Source: Pseudorhodobacter sp. MZDSW-24AT (GTDB taxonomy: Bacteria; Pseudomonadota; Alphaproteobacteria; Rhodobacterales; Rhodobacteraceae). Taken from it: a stretch of DNA of 64,000 nucleotides. The DNA lies in NCBI RefSeq assembly GCF_002794355.1, contig NZ_PGOI01000008.1:558001-622000 (forward strand). The letters run 5' to 3'. The notes below the pieces were generated by a model. The model was not told the origin of the DNA and made no database searches. It saw only the letters and a program-made list of their open reading frames with translations. Positions 41,036-50,707 of this stretch are shown here, in pieces. The translations under genes and the position numbers were made by a program. Each line of letters starts with the position of its first letter. Position 1 is the first letter of the stretch.

Positions 41036-41767
41036 ATGATGGCGGCGTTTCACGCGGGCCTGCGGGGCGGCGCGGTGCCGCCGGGTCTGATGGCGCGGCA
41101 CGAGGATGAGCTGGGGCGGCGCTTTGCCATCTATCGCAACAATGTGGCGGTTAGTCTGGGCGAAGCCTTGGCGACGCGCTTTCCGGTGATCCGGCGTCTG
41201 GTGGGAGAGGCGTTTTTTGCCGCCCTTGCGCGGGTCTATGCCGAGGCAGAGCCCCCGTGCTCGCCCGTGTTGGCGGAATGGGGCGAAGGGTTTGCTGGGT
41301 TTTTGGCAGGATTTCCGCCGGTTGCGGAGTTGCCTTACCTGCCCGATGTGGCGCGGATCGAATATGCGCGCGGGCAGGCCTTTCACGCGGCAGATGCGGC
41401 CCCGGTGGACCCGAGGGCCTTGGCGGCGGCAGACCCGGCGCGGGTGCGGCTGCGGCTGCACCCGTCGCTGCGGATGCTGCGGCTGGCGCATCCGGCGGTG
41501 TCGATCTGGGCGCGCAACCAACCCGATGGCGCGGACGGCCCGCTTGCAACGGGGCCCGAGGTGGCGCTGATCCTGCGCGATGCGGGCTATGACGTGCCTG
41601 TGTGGTCACTAGGCGCCGGGGATGCGGCGCTGATCGAGGCGATGCTGACAGGCGCGCCGCTGGCCGAAGCGGCGGCGATGGCCGCAACAGCGGAGATCGG
41701 GCACGCGCCGACGCCGCTGTTGTCGCGGCTGATGCAGTCGGGCGCTGTTACGGGGGCAGAAGCATGA
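41036..41767 (+). CDS. bufC: BufC/HvfC-type partner protein (DUF2063)
   Basis: A 243-residue protein of the family that pairs with MNIO enzymes. The N-terminal domain carries [20 protein letters not shown], typical of DUF2063 and thought to bind the precursor in a way like RiPP recognition elements. The C-terminal half is a small alpha/beta domain. Two adjacent ATGs (41036 and 41039) are possible. It overlaps the DoxX gene start by 4 bp. Confidence 0.9.
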   Translation: MMAAFHAGLRGGAVPPGLMARHEDELGRRFAIYRNNVAVSLGEALATRFPVIRRLVGEAFFAALARVYAEAEPPCSPVLAEWGEGFAGFLAGFPPVAELPYLPDVARIEYARGQAFHAADAAPVDPRALAAADPARVRLRLHPSLRMLRLAHPAVSIWARNQPDGADGPLATGPEVALILRDAGYDVPVWSLGAGDAALIEAMLTGAPLAEAAAMAATAEIGHAPTPLLSRLMQSGAVTGAEA

Positions 41768-42243
41768 GGATGACCGGATTTTCCCAAGTGATGGCGCGGT
41801 TTGACCGCATCCCCGATGCGGCGGTGGCGCTGGGGCTGCGGGTGTTTCCGGCGTTGGTGTTCTGGCAATCGGGGCGGACCAAGGTAGAGGGGCTGGCGAT
41901 CAAGGACTCCACGTGGTTCCTGTTCGAGCATGAATATGCGCTGCCGCTGATCCCGTCGGATCTGGCGGCGGTGGCGGCAACGCTGGCCGAGCATGTGCTG
42001 CCGGTGCTGCTGATCCTTGGGCTGTGCACGCGGCTTTCGGCGCTGGCCTTGCTGGCGATGACGGCGGTGATTCAGATTTTCGTCTATCCCGGCGCGTGGA
42101 TCACCCATGGCCTGTGGGCCGCGCCGCTTTTGGCGGTGGTGGCGCGCGGTCCGGGCGCGTGGTCGCTGGACCGGGTGCTGGGGTTGGACGGGCGGCGGGG
42201 TGCCCGCCCGCGCGCGGCCCCGATGGCGGGGGGGACGCGATGA
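41764..42243 (+). CDS. DoxX family membrane protein
   Basis: A 159-residue protein with about four transmembrane helices ([16 protein letters not shown] in the first region, then [20 protein letters not shown]). DoxX proteins regularly accompany bufferin operons, where their role is not settled; redox or membrane partner functions are suggested. It overlaps both neighbours by 4 bp (ATGA). Confidence 0.88.
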   Translation: MRMTGFSQVMARFDRIPDAAVALGLRVFPALVFWQSGRTKVEGLAIKDSTWFLFEHEYALPLIPSDLAAVAATLAEHVLPVLLILGLCTRLSALALLAMTAVIQIFVYPGAWITHGLWAAPLLAVVARGPGAWSLDRVLGLDGRRGARPRAAPMAGGTR

Positions 42244-42872
42244 CGGGGGTGCTCGCGATTTCACCAGGCTGTGACTATGCGGGGGCGGTCGTCTCCGCTA
42301 GGCTGATGCCAGCGAGGCAGGAGGCGGCACTGCACAGGGATGACTCTTGGGAAAGTCTGCTGGCCCGCGCCAATGACGGGGATGGCGCGGCCTTTGCGCG
42401 GTTCCTGATGGTGGTCAGCCCGACAATGCGCGCGGTGATCCGGCGGCGGGGGTGCGATCTGCCCGCCGATCAGCAAGAGGACATTCTGCAAGAGGTGCTG
42501 CTGGCGATCCATCTGAAGCGGCAGACGTGGCGGCGGGGCGAGCCCGTGCGGCCATGGCTCTATGCCATTGCGCGCTACAAGGTGGTGGATGCCTTCCGGC
42601 GGCGCGGCGCGGTGGTGAACCTGCCGATCGAGGATTTCGCCGATCTGTTGCCCGAAGAGCAGGCGGCCAGTCCGCTGGCGCTGCGCGACACCGATGTGAT
42701 GCTGGCGCAGATTGACAGCCGCTCGGCGGGCTTGGTGCGGGCGGTGGCGCTCGAGGGTAAGACGGCCGAAGAGGCGGGCGCGGCGCTGGGACTGACGGCC
42801 GGGGCGGCGCGCGTGGCGCTGCACCGGGCGATGAAGCGGCTGTCGGAAGCCGCTGGAAGGATGATGAAATGA
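42240..42872 (+). CDS. sigF: ECF sigma factor, SigF type (metal/oxidative stress)
   Basis: A 210-residue ECF sigma. Region 2 ([39 protein letters not shown]) and region 4 ([29 protein letters not shown]) are complete. The N-terminus before about residue 25 is not conserved; a start at 42306 is an alternative, but 42240 overlaps the DoxX stop. In Caulobacter SigF controls the bufferin genes under heavy-metal stress. The downstream NrsF-like gene is its anti-sigma. Confidence 0.9.
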   Translation: MTGVLAISPGCDYAGAVVSARLMPARQEAALHRDDSWESLLARANDGDGAAFARFLMVVSPTMRAVIRRRGCDLPADQQEDILQEVLLAIHLKRQTWRRGEPVRPWLYAIARYKVVDAFRRRGAVVNLPIEDFADLLPEEQAASPLALRDTDVMLAQIDSRSAGLVRAVALEGKTAEEAGAALGLTAGAARVALHRAMKRLSEAAGRMMK

Positions 42873-43510
42873 CCCCGAAGCGGTCCACCGAAGATCTGAT
42901 CCGCGCGTTGGCAGGACAGCCCGTGCCTGCGCCGTGGTCGCCTGTCGCAACGCTGGGGGCCACGCTGGGGGCGGGAGCCCTTCCGCTGGCGCTGTTTCTG
43001 GCGCTGACAGGGGTGCGCGCCGATCTGGCCGGAGCGATGACGCAACTGGCGGTGCAGGCCAAGACAGTGTTGCCCTTGGGGCTGGGCGGCTTGGCCGGGG
43101 CGCTGGCCTTTGCCTCGGCGCGGCCGGGGCAGCGGTTCGCGCTGTGGCCCTTGGCACTGCCTTTGGCGCTGGGGATGGCGTTGGTGCTGTTGCGGCTGGG
43201 GATCGGGCCAGAGGCCACGGTGCTGGCCGAGTGGGTGGGCAGCACGGCGCTGGTATGTCTTTTGTCGATCACCGCGCTGTCGGCCTTGCCACTGGCGACG
43301 GGCTTGGTGTTCCTGCGCCGCGCCGCACCGACGCGGCCCGCGCTGACCGGCGCCCTGCTGGGGCTGGCGGTGGGGGGCGGGGTGACAGCGGGCTATGCGC
43401 TGCATTGCACCGAGGATTCGCCTTTGTTCTTCATGACATGGTACAGTCTGGCGATCTGCCTTGTCACCGCGATGGGGGCGATGTGGGGCGGGCGCTTCCT
43501 GCGCTGGTAG
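42869..43510 (+). CDS. nrsF: NrsF-type membrane anti-sigma factor (DUF1109)
   Basis: A 213-residue protein with six predicted transmembrane helices after a short cytosolic N-terminus (STEDLIRALAG). A Cys sits in the loop before the last helix (ALHCTEDSPLFF), matching the conserved periplasmic Cys region of NrsF that senses metals or oxidants. It overlaps the sigma gene by 4 bp. It should hold SigF at the membrane until stress. Confidence 0.9.
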   Translation: MTPKRSTEDLIRALAGQPVPAPWSPVATLGATLGAGALPLALFLALTGVRADLAGAMTQLAVQAKTVLPLGLGGLAGALAFASARPGQRFALWPLALPLALGMALVLLRLGIGPEATVLAEWVGSTALVCLLSITALSALPLATGLVFLRRAAPTRPALTGALLGLAVGGGVTAGYALHCTEDSPLFFMTWYSLAICLVTAMGAMWGGRFLRW

Positions 43511-43513
43511 CGA

Positions 43514-43732
43514 TCAGCCCACCGGGGCGCGGATATGGGCGCAGGCGGCTTGGGCCAGCGGCGACAGCCCTGCCCCGCCGGCGGCGGCGTGGTCAAGCAG
43601 TTGCGCGCGCATTCTTGGTTCCCAGAAATCATTGATATGGGCCGCCACCTTTTCGGCGCGGTCGGGAAGGGGCTGCGACTGGAAAAAGGTGGCGATCTGA
43701 TTGGCCATCCTGACCATCTTTTCAGGCTGCAT
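43514..43732 (-). CDS. fdsD: Formate dehydrogenase subunit delta (FdsD)
   Basis: A 72-residue protein with the typical FdsD segment MVRMANQIATFFQSQ and HINDFWEPRMRAQLLDH. In Rhodobacter capsulatus it is needed with FdsC for an active complex and is part of the purified enzyme. The ATG at 43732 overlaps the end of fdhD. It is the last gene of the fds operon. Confidence 0.9.
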   Translation of the reverse strand: MQPEKMVRMANQIATFFQSQPLPDRAEKVAAHINDFWEPRMRAQLLDHAAAGGAGLSPLAQAACAHIRAPVG

Positions 43733-44540
43733 GGGGGGCTCCGGTCTGGATGCGGTGCGGATGGGCATAGACATCAAAGCCGCCGCCGCGCGCAAAGGCC
43801 ACAAGGGTAAGGTTGGCCTCGGCGGCAAGGCGCTGGGCATGGGCGGTGGGGGCGGAGACGGCGATGAGCGTGGGGCAGCCCGCCAGCACGGTTTTCTGCA
43901 CCATATCGACCGAGACGCGCGAGGTCAGGACAAAGGCCCCTGCCCCGGCATCCCTCCCTGCGCGGGCCATCGCGCCGATCAGTTTGTCCAGCGCATTGTG
44001 ACGCCCGACATCTTCGCGCGCGAGGACGATCCCCTGCCCCGGCAGCAGGAAGCCTGCGGCGTGGACGGCGTGGGTCTGATCGTGCAAGGGTTGGTGCGCG
44101 CGCAAGAGATCGGTCGCGGCGGCGACCTCGGCGCGGGCGAACACCGGGCCGCCGGGGGGCAGCACCGGCAGCGGGCGGATCGCCTGATCCAGACTGTCGA
44201 TGCCGCAGAGGCCACAGCCCACCGGCCCCAACATGCTGCGGCGGCGGGCGTCTATCGCGCGGGCCTGCGCCTCGTCGATCCAGAAGCGCGCCTCGGTGCC
44301 CGAAGGGTGGGCGATGATGTCAAGCGAGCGGACTTGAGCCGGGTGGTCGATGAAGCCTTCGGTCAGCGCGAAGCCATAGGCGAAATCCTCCAGATCCAGG
44401 GGCGAGGCCATCATCACCGCCGCTGTGGTGCCGTTGAACACCAAGGCGACCGGGGTTTCCTCGGGCAGGCTGCGCAGCACGTCGCGCGTGCTGTCGCCCT
44501 GCACCGACACCCCGCGCAGACCTGTGAGGGCGGCGCGCAT
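43722..44540 (-). CDS. fdhD: Formate dehydrogenase accessory sulfurtransferase FdhD (FdsC)
   Basis: A 272-residue chaperone that delivers sulfur to the molybdenum cofactor before insertion into FdsA. Family motifs include LALTEGFIDHP-like YGFALTEGFI, the Cys pair in GCGLCGIDS, and REDVGRHNALDKLIGA. It starts 2 bp after the fdsA stop and overlaps fdsD. Confidence 0.93.
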   Translation of the reverse strand: MRAALTGLRGVSVQGDSTRDVLRSLPEETPVALVFNGTTAAVMMASPLDLEDFAYGFALTEGFIDHPAQVRSLDIIAHPSGTEARFWIDEAQARAIDARRRSMLGPVGCGLCGIDSLDQAIRPLPVLPPGGPVFARAEVAAATDLLRAHQPLHDQTHAVHAAGFLLPGQGIVLAREDVGRHNALDKLIGAMARAGRDAGAGAFVLTSRVSVDMVQKTVLAGCPTLIAVSAPTAHAQRLAAEANLTLVAFARGGGFDVYAHPHRIQTGAPHAA

Positions 44541-44542
44541 GA

Positions 44543-47422
44543 CTATTCCGCCGCCGGGAGGATGCGGCGCGATTGCGCGGCTTGGGCGGCGTAGTCTTCC
44601 TGCCAGTCGGACGGGCCGTTTGACGGCGAGACCTGCACCGCCGTCACCTTGTATTCCGGGCAATTGGTGGCCCAGTCGGAAAAATCGGTGGTGATCACAT
44701 TGGCCTGTGTGTCGGGGTGGTGGAAGGTGGTGTAGACCACGCCGGGCGAGACGCGGTCGGTGATCTTGGCGCGCAGCGTGGTTTCGCCCGAGCGGGAGGC
44801 CAGGCGGACGAAATCGCCATCGGTCACGCCGCGCAATTCGGCATCATGCGGGTGGATTTCCAGCACGTCCTGATCATGCCAGACCACATTGGCGGTGCGC
44901 CGGGTTTGCGCGCCGACGTTGTATTGCGACAGGATGCGCCCGGTGGTGAGCAGAAGCGGGAAGCGTGGGCCGGTGCGTTCTTCGGTGGCGACATATTCGG
45001 TGACGATGAACCGCCCCTTGCCGCGCACGAACCCGTCGACATGCATCAGGGGCGTGCCATCGGGGTTGGCCTCGTTGCAGGGCCACTGGACGGAGCCTTT
45101 CTCTTCCAGCACCGCGTAGTTCACCCCGGCAAAGCTGGGCGTGGTCAGCGCGATTTCATCCATGATCTGCGACGGGTGGGTATAGTGCCAATCCGCCCCC
45201 ATGGCGCGCGCCAGCATCTGTGTCACCTCCCAATCGGCATAGCCGTTGCGCGGGGCCATCACGCGCCGCACGCGGTTGATGCGGCGTTCGGCATTGGTGA
45301 AGGTGCCGTCTTTTTCGAGGAAGGTGGAACCGGGCAGGAAGACATGCGCGTAATTCGCGGTCTCGTTCAGGAAGAGGTCATGCACGATGACACACTCCAT
45401 GGCCGCCAGCCCCGCCGCGACATGTTTGGTGTCGGGGTCGGATTGCAGGATGTCTTCGCCTTGGCAGTACAGGCCTTTGAACGTGCCTTCCACCGCCGCG
45501 TCCAGCATGTTGGGGATGCGCAGGCCGGGTTCGGGGTCGATGGTCACACCCCAGGCGGATTCGAACACGGCGCGGGCCTCGGCGCCTTTGACATGGCGAT
45601 AGCCGGGGAGTTCATGCGGAAATGACCCCATGTCGCAGGAGCCTTGGACGTTGTTCTGGCCGCGCAAGGGGTTCACCCCCACGCCGGGGCGGCCGACATT
45701 GCCGGTGAGCATGGCAAGGTTGGCAATGCCGATGACGGTGGTGGAGCCTTGGGAATGTTCGGTGACGCCAAGGCCGTAGTAGATGGCCCCGTTGCCCCCG
45801 GTGGCGAACAGCCGGGCGGCGGCGCGCAGATCGGCGGCGGGCACGCCTGTCAGCAGCTCGGTCGCCTCGGGCGCGTGGCGCGGGTCCGAGATGAAGGCGG
45901 CATAGTCCTGAAACTCATCCCAGTCGCAGCGGTCGCGGATGAAGGCCTCGTTCATCAGCCCTTCGGTCACGATCACATGGGCAAAGGCCGAGATGACGGC
46001 GACATTGGTGCCGGGGCGCAAGGGCAGGTGGTGGGCCGCCTGAATATGCGCCGATTTCACCAGATCAATGCGGCGCGGGTCGATCACGATGAGCTTGGCC
46101 CCAGCGCGCAGGCGCTTTTTCAGGCGGCTGGCAAAGACCGGGTGGCCATCGGTGGGGTTGGCCCCGATGACGATGACCACATCGGTCTGTTCGACCGAGT
46201 CGAAGTCTTGCGTGCCTGCGCTGGTGCCAAAGGTCTGGCCCAAGCCATAGCCGGTGGGCGAATGGCAGACGCGGGCGCAGGTGTCGGTGTTGTTGTTGCG
46301 AAACACCCCGCGCGCGAGTTTCTGCACCAGATAGGTTTCTTCATTGGTGCAGCGGCTGGAGGTGATCACGCCAATGGAGCGGCGGCCGTATTTTTCCTGC
46401 AAGCCGCGCATCCGATCGGCGGCAAAGCGCAAGGCCTTTTCCCAGCTGACCTCTTGCCAAGGCGCGTCGATGCGGTCGCGGATCATCGGCTTCAGGATGC
46501 GGTCGCGGTGGGTGGCGTAGCCATAGGCAAAGCGGCCCTTGACGCAGGAATGGCCCCGGTTGGCCTTGCCGTGTTTGTAAGGCACCATGCGGACCAGTTG
46601 ATCGCCGTTCAACTCTGCCTTGAACGAGCAGCCCACCCCGCAATAGGCGCAGGTGGTGATGACGGATTTCTGCGGCGTGCCGAGTTCGATCACCGATTTT
46701 TCCTGCAAGGTGGCGGTGGGACAGGCCTGCACGCAGGCGCCGCAACTGACGCAATCGGACTCGAGCGCGGTATCGGTTTTCGCGCCAAAGGACACCCGGC
46801 TGTCAAAGCCGCGGCCTTGAATCGTGAGCGCGAAGGTGCCTTGCACCTCTTCGCAGGCGCGCACGCAGCGCGAGCAGACGATGCATTTGGCCGGGTCATA
46901 GGTGAAATAGGGGTTGGAGGTGTCTTTCGGGATGAATTGGGGGTTGGCCTCGCCGCTGGTGTTGCGGGGGCGGAAATGGGTTTTCTGTGGCTCATAGCGC
47001 ACATCGCGCAGGCCGACCGCGCCCGCCATATCCTGCAATTCGCAATCGCCATTGGCGGCGCAGGTGAGGCAGTCGAGCGGGTGGTCGGAGATGTAAAGCT
47101 CCATCACGCCGCGACGGATCTTGCGCACGGTGCTGGATTGGGTGTGGACCACCATGCCGGGGGTGACGGGGGTGGTGCAGGAGGCCGGGGTGCCGCGCCG
47201 GCCTTCGATTTCCACCACGCAGAGGCGGCAGGAGCCGAAGGCCTCGACACTGTCGGTGGCGCAGAGTTTGGGCACCTGAATCCCCGCTTCGGCGGCGGCG
47301 CGCATCACCGAGGTGCCTTCGGGCACGGTGACTTCGAACCCGTCGATCGTCAGGGTGACGGGTTTGCCCTGTTTGGCGGGGGTGCCCATGTCACGGTCGG
47401 TGGGGAGGATGAAATCCTTCAT
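44543..47422 (-). CDS. fdsA: Formate dehydrogenase subunit alpha (FdsA), Mo/W-bis-MGD
   Basis: The 959-residue catalytic subunit of the NAD-dependent formate dehydrogenase. The N-terminus has a [2Fe-2S] domain (GSCRLCVVEI), the His-Cys3 cluster (HPLDCLTCAANGDC) and two ferredoxin-type clusters (CIVCSRCVRAC and CVSCGACVQAC). Another [4Fe-4S] cluster follows at CAYCGVGC. The molybdenum ligand is Cys rather than selenocysteine, C386 in VCHSPTGYG. It oxidises formate to CO2 and passes electrons to FdsB. The start overlaps fdsB by 4 bp. Confidence 0.95.
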   Translation of the reverse strand: MKDFILPTDRDMGTPAKQGKPVTLTIDGFEVTVPEGTSVMRAAAEAGIQVPKLCATDSVEAFGSCRLCVVEIEGRRGTPASCTTPVTPGMVVHTQSSTVRKIRRGVMELYISDHPLDCLTCAANGDCELQDMAGAVGLRDVRYEPQKTHFRPRNTSGEANPQFIPKDTSNPYFTYDPAKCIVCSRCVRACEEVQGTFALTIQGRGFDSRVSFGAKTDTALESDCVSCGACVQACPTATLQEKSVIELGTPQKSVITTCAYCGVGCSFKAELNGDQLVRMVPYKHGKANRGHSCVKGRFAYGYATHRDRILKPMIRDRIDAPWQEVSWEKALRFAADRMRGLQEKYGRRSIGVITSSRCTNEETYLVQKLARGVFRNNNTDTCARVCHSPTGYGLGQTFGTSAGTQDFDSVEQTDVVIVIGANPTDGHPVFASRLKKRLRAGAKLIVIDPRRIDLVKSAHIQAAHHLPLRPGTNVAVISAFAHVIVTEGLMNEAFIRDRCDWDEFQDYAAFISDPRHAPEATELLTGVPAADLRAAARLFATGGNGAIYYGLGVTEHSQGSTTVIGIANLAMLTGNVGRPGVGVNPLRGQNNVQGSCDMGSFPHELPGYRHVKGAEARAVFESAWGVTIDPEPGLRIPNMLDAAVEGTFKGLYCQGEDILQSDPDTKHVAAGLAAMECVIVHDLFLNETANYAHVFLPGSTFLEKDGTFTNAERRINRVRRVMAPRNGYADWEVTQMLARAMGADWHYTHPSQIMDEIALTTPSFAGVNYAVLEEKGSVQWPCNEANPDGTPLMHVDGFVRGKGRFIVTEYVATEERTGPRFPLLLTTGRILSQYNVGAQTRRTANVVWHDQDVLEIHPHDAELRGVTDGDFVRLASRSGETTLRAKITDRVSPGVVYTTFHHPDTQANVITTDFSDWATNCPEYKVTAVQVSPSNGPSDWQEDYAAQAAQSRRILPAAE

Positions 47423-48936
47423 TCCGCTGCCTCTTTCTGGGTCGCGAAGTCATCGGGGAAATGCGTCAGCGCCGACATCACCGGGAAAGGCGTGAAGCCC
47501 CCCAAGGCGCAGAGCGAGCCGAGTTTCATCGTCTCGCACAGGTCGGTGAGGATGGGCAGGGCGGTGGCGTCGCCGCGCGCGATGCGGTCGATGGTTTCCA
47601 TGCCGCGCACGGCGCCGACGCGGCAGGGCGTGCATTTGCCACAGGATTCCACGGCGCAGAATTCCATGGCAAAGCGCGCCATGCCCAGCATGTCGGTGGT
47701 GTCGTCAAAGACCACGAGGCCCGCATGGCCGATGAGCCCGCCTGCGGCGTCGAAATCCTCATAGCCCAGCGGCGTGTCAAACTTCGACACCGGCATATAG
47801 GCGCCCAAGGGGCCGCCGACCTGCACCGCCTTGACCGGGCGGCCGGTGGCGGTGCCGCCCGCGATTTCGGTGACGAGTTCGCCAAGGGTCATGCCGAAGG
47901 CGGTTTCAAACAGGCCACCGCGCGCGACATTGCCCGCGATCTGCAAGGTGACGGTGCCGCGGGAGCGGCCAAGGCCGAAGGCGGCGTAATGGGCGGCGCC
48001 TTTCTCGAAGATCACCGGCACGGTTGCCAGCGAGATCACGTTGTTCACCACGGTGGGGCGGCCCATGAAGCCTTCGAGCGCGGGTAGTGGCGGCTTGGCG
48101 CGGACCACGCCGCGCTTGCCTTCGAGCGCATTCAGAAGCGAGGTTTCCTCGCCGCAGACATAGGCCCCGGCACCGATGCGCAGCTCCAGATCAAAGGCGT
48201 GGCCCGAACCCAGCACATCGGGGCCAAGCACCCCTGCCCCGCGGGCAAGATCAATGGCGGCGGTCATCACCTTGATGGCGTCGGGATATTCCGACCGCAG
48301 GAAGACAAAGCCGCGCGTCGCCCCGACGCCAAGGCCCGCGATCACCATGCCTTCGATCACGGTGAAGGGGTCGCCTTCCATGATCATGCGGTCGGCAAAG
48401 GTGCCGCTGTCGCCTTCGTCGGCGTTGCAGACGATGTATTTCTGCGCGGCCTTGGCCCCCAGCACGGTGTTCCACTTGACGCCGGTGGGAAAGCCCGCGC
48501 CGCCGCGCCCGCGCAGGCCGCTGTCGGTGACCTCTTGCACGATCTGCGCCGGGGTCATGGCCAGCGCGCGGCGCAGGCCCGCAAGCCCGCCATGCGCGGT
48601 GTAATCGGCCAAGGACAGCGGGTCGATCACGCCGCAGCGGGCAAAGGTAAGCCGGGTCTGGCGGGCAAAGAAGGGGATGTCCTCGACCGGGCCAAGGGTC
48701 GCGAGACGGCCCGTCAGCAGCGCCGGCACATCTGCCGGGGTGAGCGGGCCATAGGCCAGACGGCCCGCGCCGGTGTCGACCTCGACCAGCGGTTCGAGCC
48801 AGACCATACCGCGCGAGCCGGTGCGGATCAGATCGACGCTCAGTCCAAGGCGGGCGGCCTCGGCCAAGACCGCCGCCGCCACCGCATCCGCGCCCAGCGC
48901 CTTGGCGGAGCTGTCCATCGGGACATAGATCTTCAT
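47419..48936 (-). CDS. fdsB: Formate dehydrogenase subunit beta (FdsB), NADH-binding flavoprotein
   Basis: A 505-residue diaphorase subunit. A thioredoxin-like ferredoxin region (about 1-90) precedes the NuoF-type core with the FMN/NAD loop GRGGAGFPTGVKW. A C-terminal [4Fe-4S] site follows (ESCGKCTPCRVG). It transfers electrons from FdsA to NAD+. The start overlaps fdsG by 4 bp. Confidence 0.95.
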   Translation of the reverse strand: MKIYVPMDSSAKALGADAVAAAVLAEAARLGLSVDLIRTGSRGMVWLEPLVEVDTGAGRLAYGPLTPADVPALLTGRLATLGPVEDIPFFARQTRLTFARCGVIDPLSLADYTAHGGLAGLRRALAMTPAQIVQEVTDSGLRGRGGAGFPTGVKWNTVLGAKAAQKYIVCNADEGDSGTFADRMIMEGDPFTVIEGMVIAGLGVGATRGFVFLRSEYPDAIKVMTAAIDLARGAGVLGPDVLGSGHAFDLELRIGAGAYVCGEETSLLNALEGKRGVVRAKPPLPALEGFMGRPTVVNNVISLATVPVIFEKGAAHYAAFGLGRSRGTVTLQIAGNVARGGLFETAFGMTLGELVTEIAGGTATGRPVKAVQVGGPLGAYMPVSKFDTPLGYEDFDAAGGLIGHAGLVVFDDTTDMLGMARFAMEFCAVESCGKCTPCRVGAVRGMETIDRIARGDATALPILTDLCETMKLGSLCALGGFTPFPVMSALTHFPDDFATQKEAAE

Positions 48937-49409
48937 GCGCCCACCTCGGCCAACACTGCGTCCATCCGGGCGGCATCGACGCGGCCCAGCACCCGGTCAT
49001 CCACCAGCACCGCCGGGGCGCAGGCGCAAAGGCCAAGGCAATAGACGGGTTCAATGGTGACCGCGCCATTGGCGGTGGTGCCATGCCAGCCGATGCCCAG
49101 CCGGGCCAACGTGGCTTCGGCCATCGCGGTGCCGCCCATGGCCTGACAGGCCTCGGCCCGGCAGATTTTGATGACATGCCGCCCGGCGGGCACCTCGCGG
49201 AAATCGTGGTAGAAGGACACCACGCCATGCACCTCGGCCTTGGAGATGTTCAGCGCCGAAGCGATCAGCGGTTGTGCCGCGGCGGGCACATGGCCAAAGC
49301 GCGCCTGAATGGCGTGCAGGATCGGCAAGAGCGGCCCTTCGAGTGCCAAAAACGGCGCGATCAGATCAGTGATCTCGGCATCAGAGGGGGGGATCGGGGT
49401 TTGGGGCAT
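48933..49409 (-). CDS. fdsG: Formate dehydrogenase subunit gamma (FdsG)
   Basis: A 158-residue NuoE-like [2Fe-2S] thioredoxin-fold subunit. Cluster cysteines appear in CRAEACQAMGG and CLGLCACAPAV. It is the first gene of the operon and is preceded by a LysR-type palindrome. Confidence 0.93.
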   Translation of the reverse strand: MPQTPIPPSDAEITDLIAPFLALEGPLLPILHAIQARFGHVPAAAQPLIASALNISKAEVHGVVSFYHDFREVPAGRHVIKICRAEACQAMGGTAMAEATLARLGIGWHGTTANGAVTIEPVYCLGLCACAPAVLVDDRVLGRVDAARMDAVLAEVGA

Positions 49410-49484
49410 GGCTGGCCTTTGGCTTGCGTCCGCCGCAGGCTACCCCGTGCTTGCCTCGCCAATCAATATCGCAAATCCGTTGAA

Positions 49485-49503
49485 TGATAGGAAACGCCTA
49501 TCA
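49485..49503. promoter_or_regulatory. LysR-type operator upstream of the fds operon
   Basis: TGATAG, seven bases (GAAACGC), CTATCA: a perfect inverted repeat with the ATAG-N7-CTAT form used by many LysR-type activators. It is about 80 bp before the fdsG start, a typical activator position. No fdsR-like gene is adjacent in the window. Confidence 0.6.
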
Positions 49504-49511
49504 AACCGGCG

Positions 49512-50546
49512 TCAGCGATGCTTGCCATAGGCTTTGGTCACCTTGTTGCCGCGCGCGCCGGTGACAACGGGGGTGTTGACCCGGTTTTCATCGTCCAGCT
49601 TGCGCCAGCGGTCCAGCCGGGCGGCATCGAGCGTGCCTGCGGCCACCGCCGCCTGCACGGCGCAGCCCGGTTCATGCGCATGGGTGCAGTTGCGAAAGCG
49701 GCAGTGCGGCGCAAGCTCGGCAATTTCGGCGAACAGCACATCAAGGCCCACGGAAATATCCGAGACATGCAAGGTGCGGATGCCCGGCGTGTCAATCGCC
49801 CAGCCGCCACCCAGGATGCGGTGCAAGGAGCGTGAGGTGGTGGTGTGCCGCCCCTTGGCATCGGATTCGCGGATGCTGCCGGTGGCCTGCGCTTCCTCGC
49901 CCGTCTTGGCGGCGAGTGTGTTCAAGAGTGAGGATTTGCCCACCCCGGAGGAGCCGACCAGCGCCACGGTTTCGCCCTGCCCGCACCATGGTGCAAGCGC
50001 CTGCGCGGCCTCGGGCGTGTTGGCGTTGAGGGGAACCACGGGCAGATCGCGCTGCAAGCCCGCCACCTGCGCCACATAGGGCGCGACATCGGGCACCTGA
50101 TCGGCCTTGGTGAGCACCAGCACCGGAGTGGTTCCCACTTCATTGGCAAGGGCAAGATAGCGCTCCAGCCGGGCGGGGTTCAGATCGTCATTGCAGGAGG
50201 TGACGATGAACAGCGTGTCGACATTGGCGGCGATCAGTTGCGGCACCTTGGCGCCTTCGGTGCGGCGCTGGATCAGGGTCTTGCGGTCCAACCTGCGGAC
50301 CAGAAGATGGCTGTCGGGCTCGGCCAGCACCCAATCGCCGACCGCGTAATCCGAGGTGTTGGTCTGCGGCGGCAGCATCAGGCGGACGGGGCCTTGGGGG
50401 GATTGCGCGCTCATCCGGGCGCGGTGGACGGTGGCCACGCGCAAGGGAACAAGGGCGCTGTCGTCGGGGCCGCACTGATCTTGATAAAAGGCGGTCCAGC
50501 CCAGATCGGCGAGCGTGACGGGGGGCATGGCAGGATCGGGTGTCAT
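49512..50546 (-). CDS. rsgA: Ribosome small-subunit-dependent GTPase A
   Basis: A 344-residue circularly permuted GTPase that helps 30S subunit maturation. An OB-fold N-terminus is followed by TKAD (G4), the P-loop GSSGVGKSSLLN (G1) and DTPG (G3). The C-terminal zinc motif (CRFRNCTHAHEPGC) is complete. The ATG at 50546 is favoured; 50528 is an alternative. Confidence 0.93.
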   Translation of the reverse strand: MTPDPAMPPVTLADLGWTAFYQDQCGPDDSALVPLRVATVHRARMSAQSPQGPVRLMLPPQTNTSDYAVGDWVLAEPDSHLLVRRLDRKTLIQRRTEGAKVPQLIAANVDTLFIVTSCNDDLNPARLERYLALANEVGTTPVLVLTKADQVPDVAPYVAQVAGLQRDLPVVPLNANTPEAAQALAPWCGQGETVALVGSSGVGKSSLLNTLAAKTGEEAQATGSIRESDAKGRHTTTSRSLHRILGGGWAIDTPGIRTLHVSDISVGLDVLFAEIAELAPHCRFRNCTHAHEPGCAVQAAVAAGTLDAARLDRWRKLDDENRVNTPVVTGARGNKVTKAYGKHR

Positions 50547-50707
50547 CCTCTCTGCATGCGCGGGCGCTGGCCGTGATGCAAGGGGCAGGATGGCGGTCGG
50601 CGCAGATTCCGCCGAAGGCTTGGGCTTTGCAGCGGTGGTCAAAGGCGTTTGCGATGCCTACATAAGGCTTTCGCCCCCAAGGGGGCAGCCGCAAGAAGGG
50701 GCGAGGA

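Noticed and set aside
44543-47422. Selenocysteine in the formate dehydrogenase alpha subunit
   Set aside because: The active-site codon is TGC (C386) and there is no in-frame TGA, so it is a Cys enzyme.
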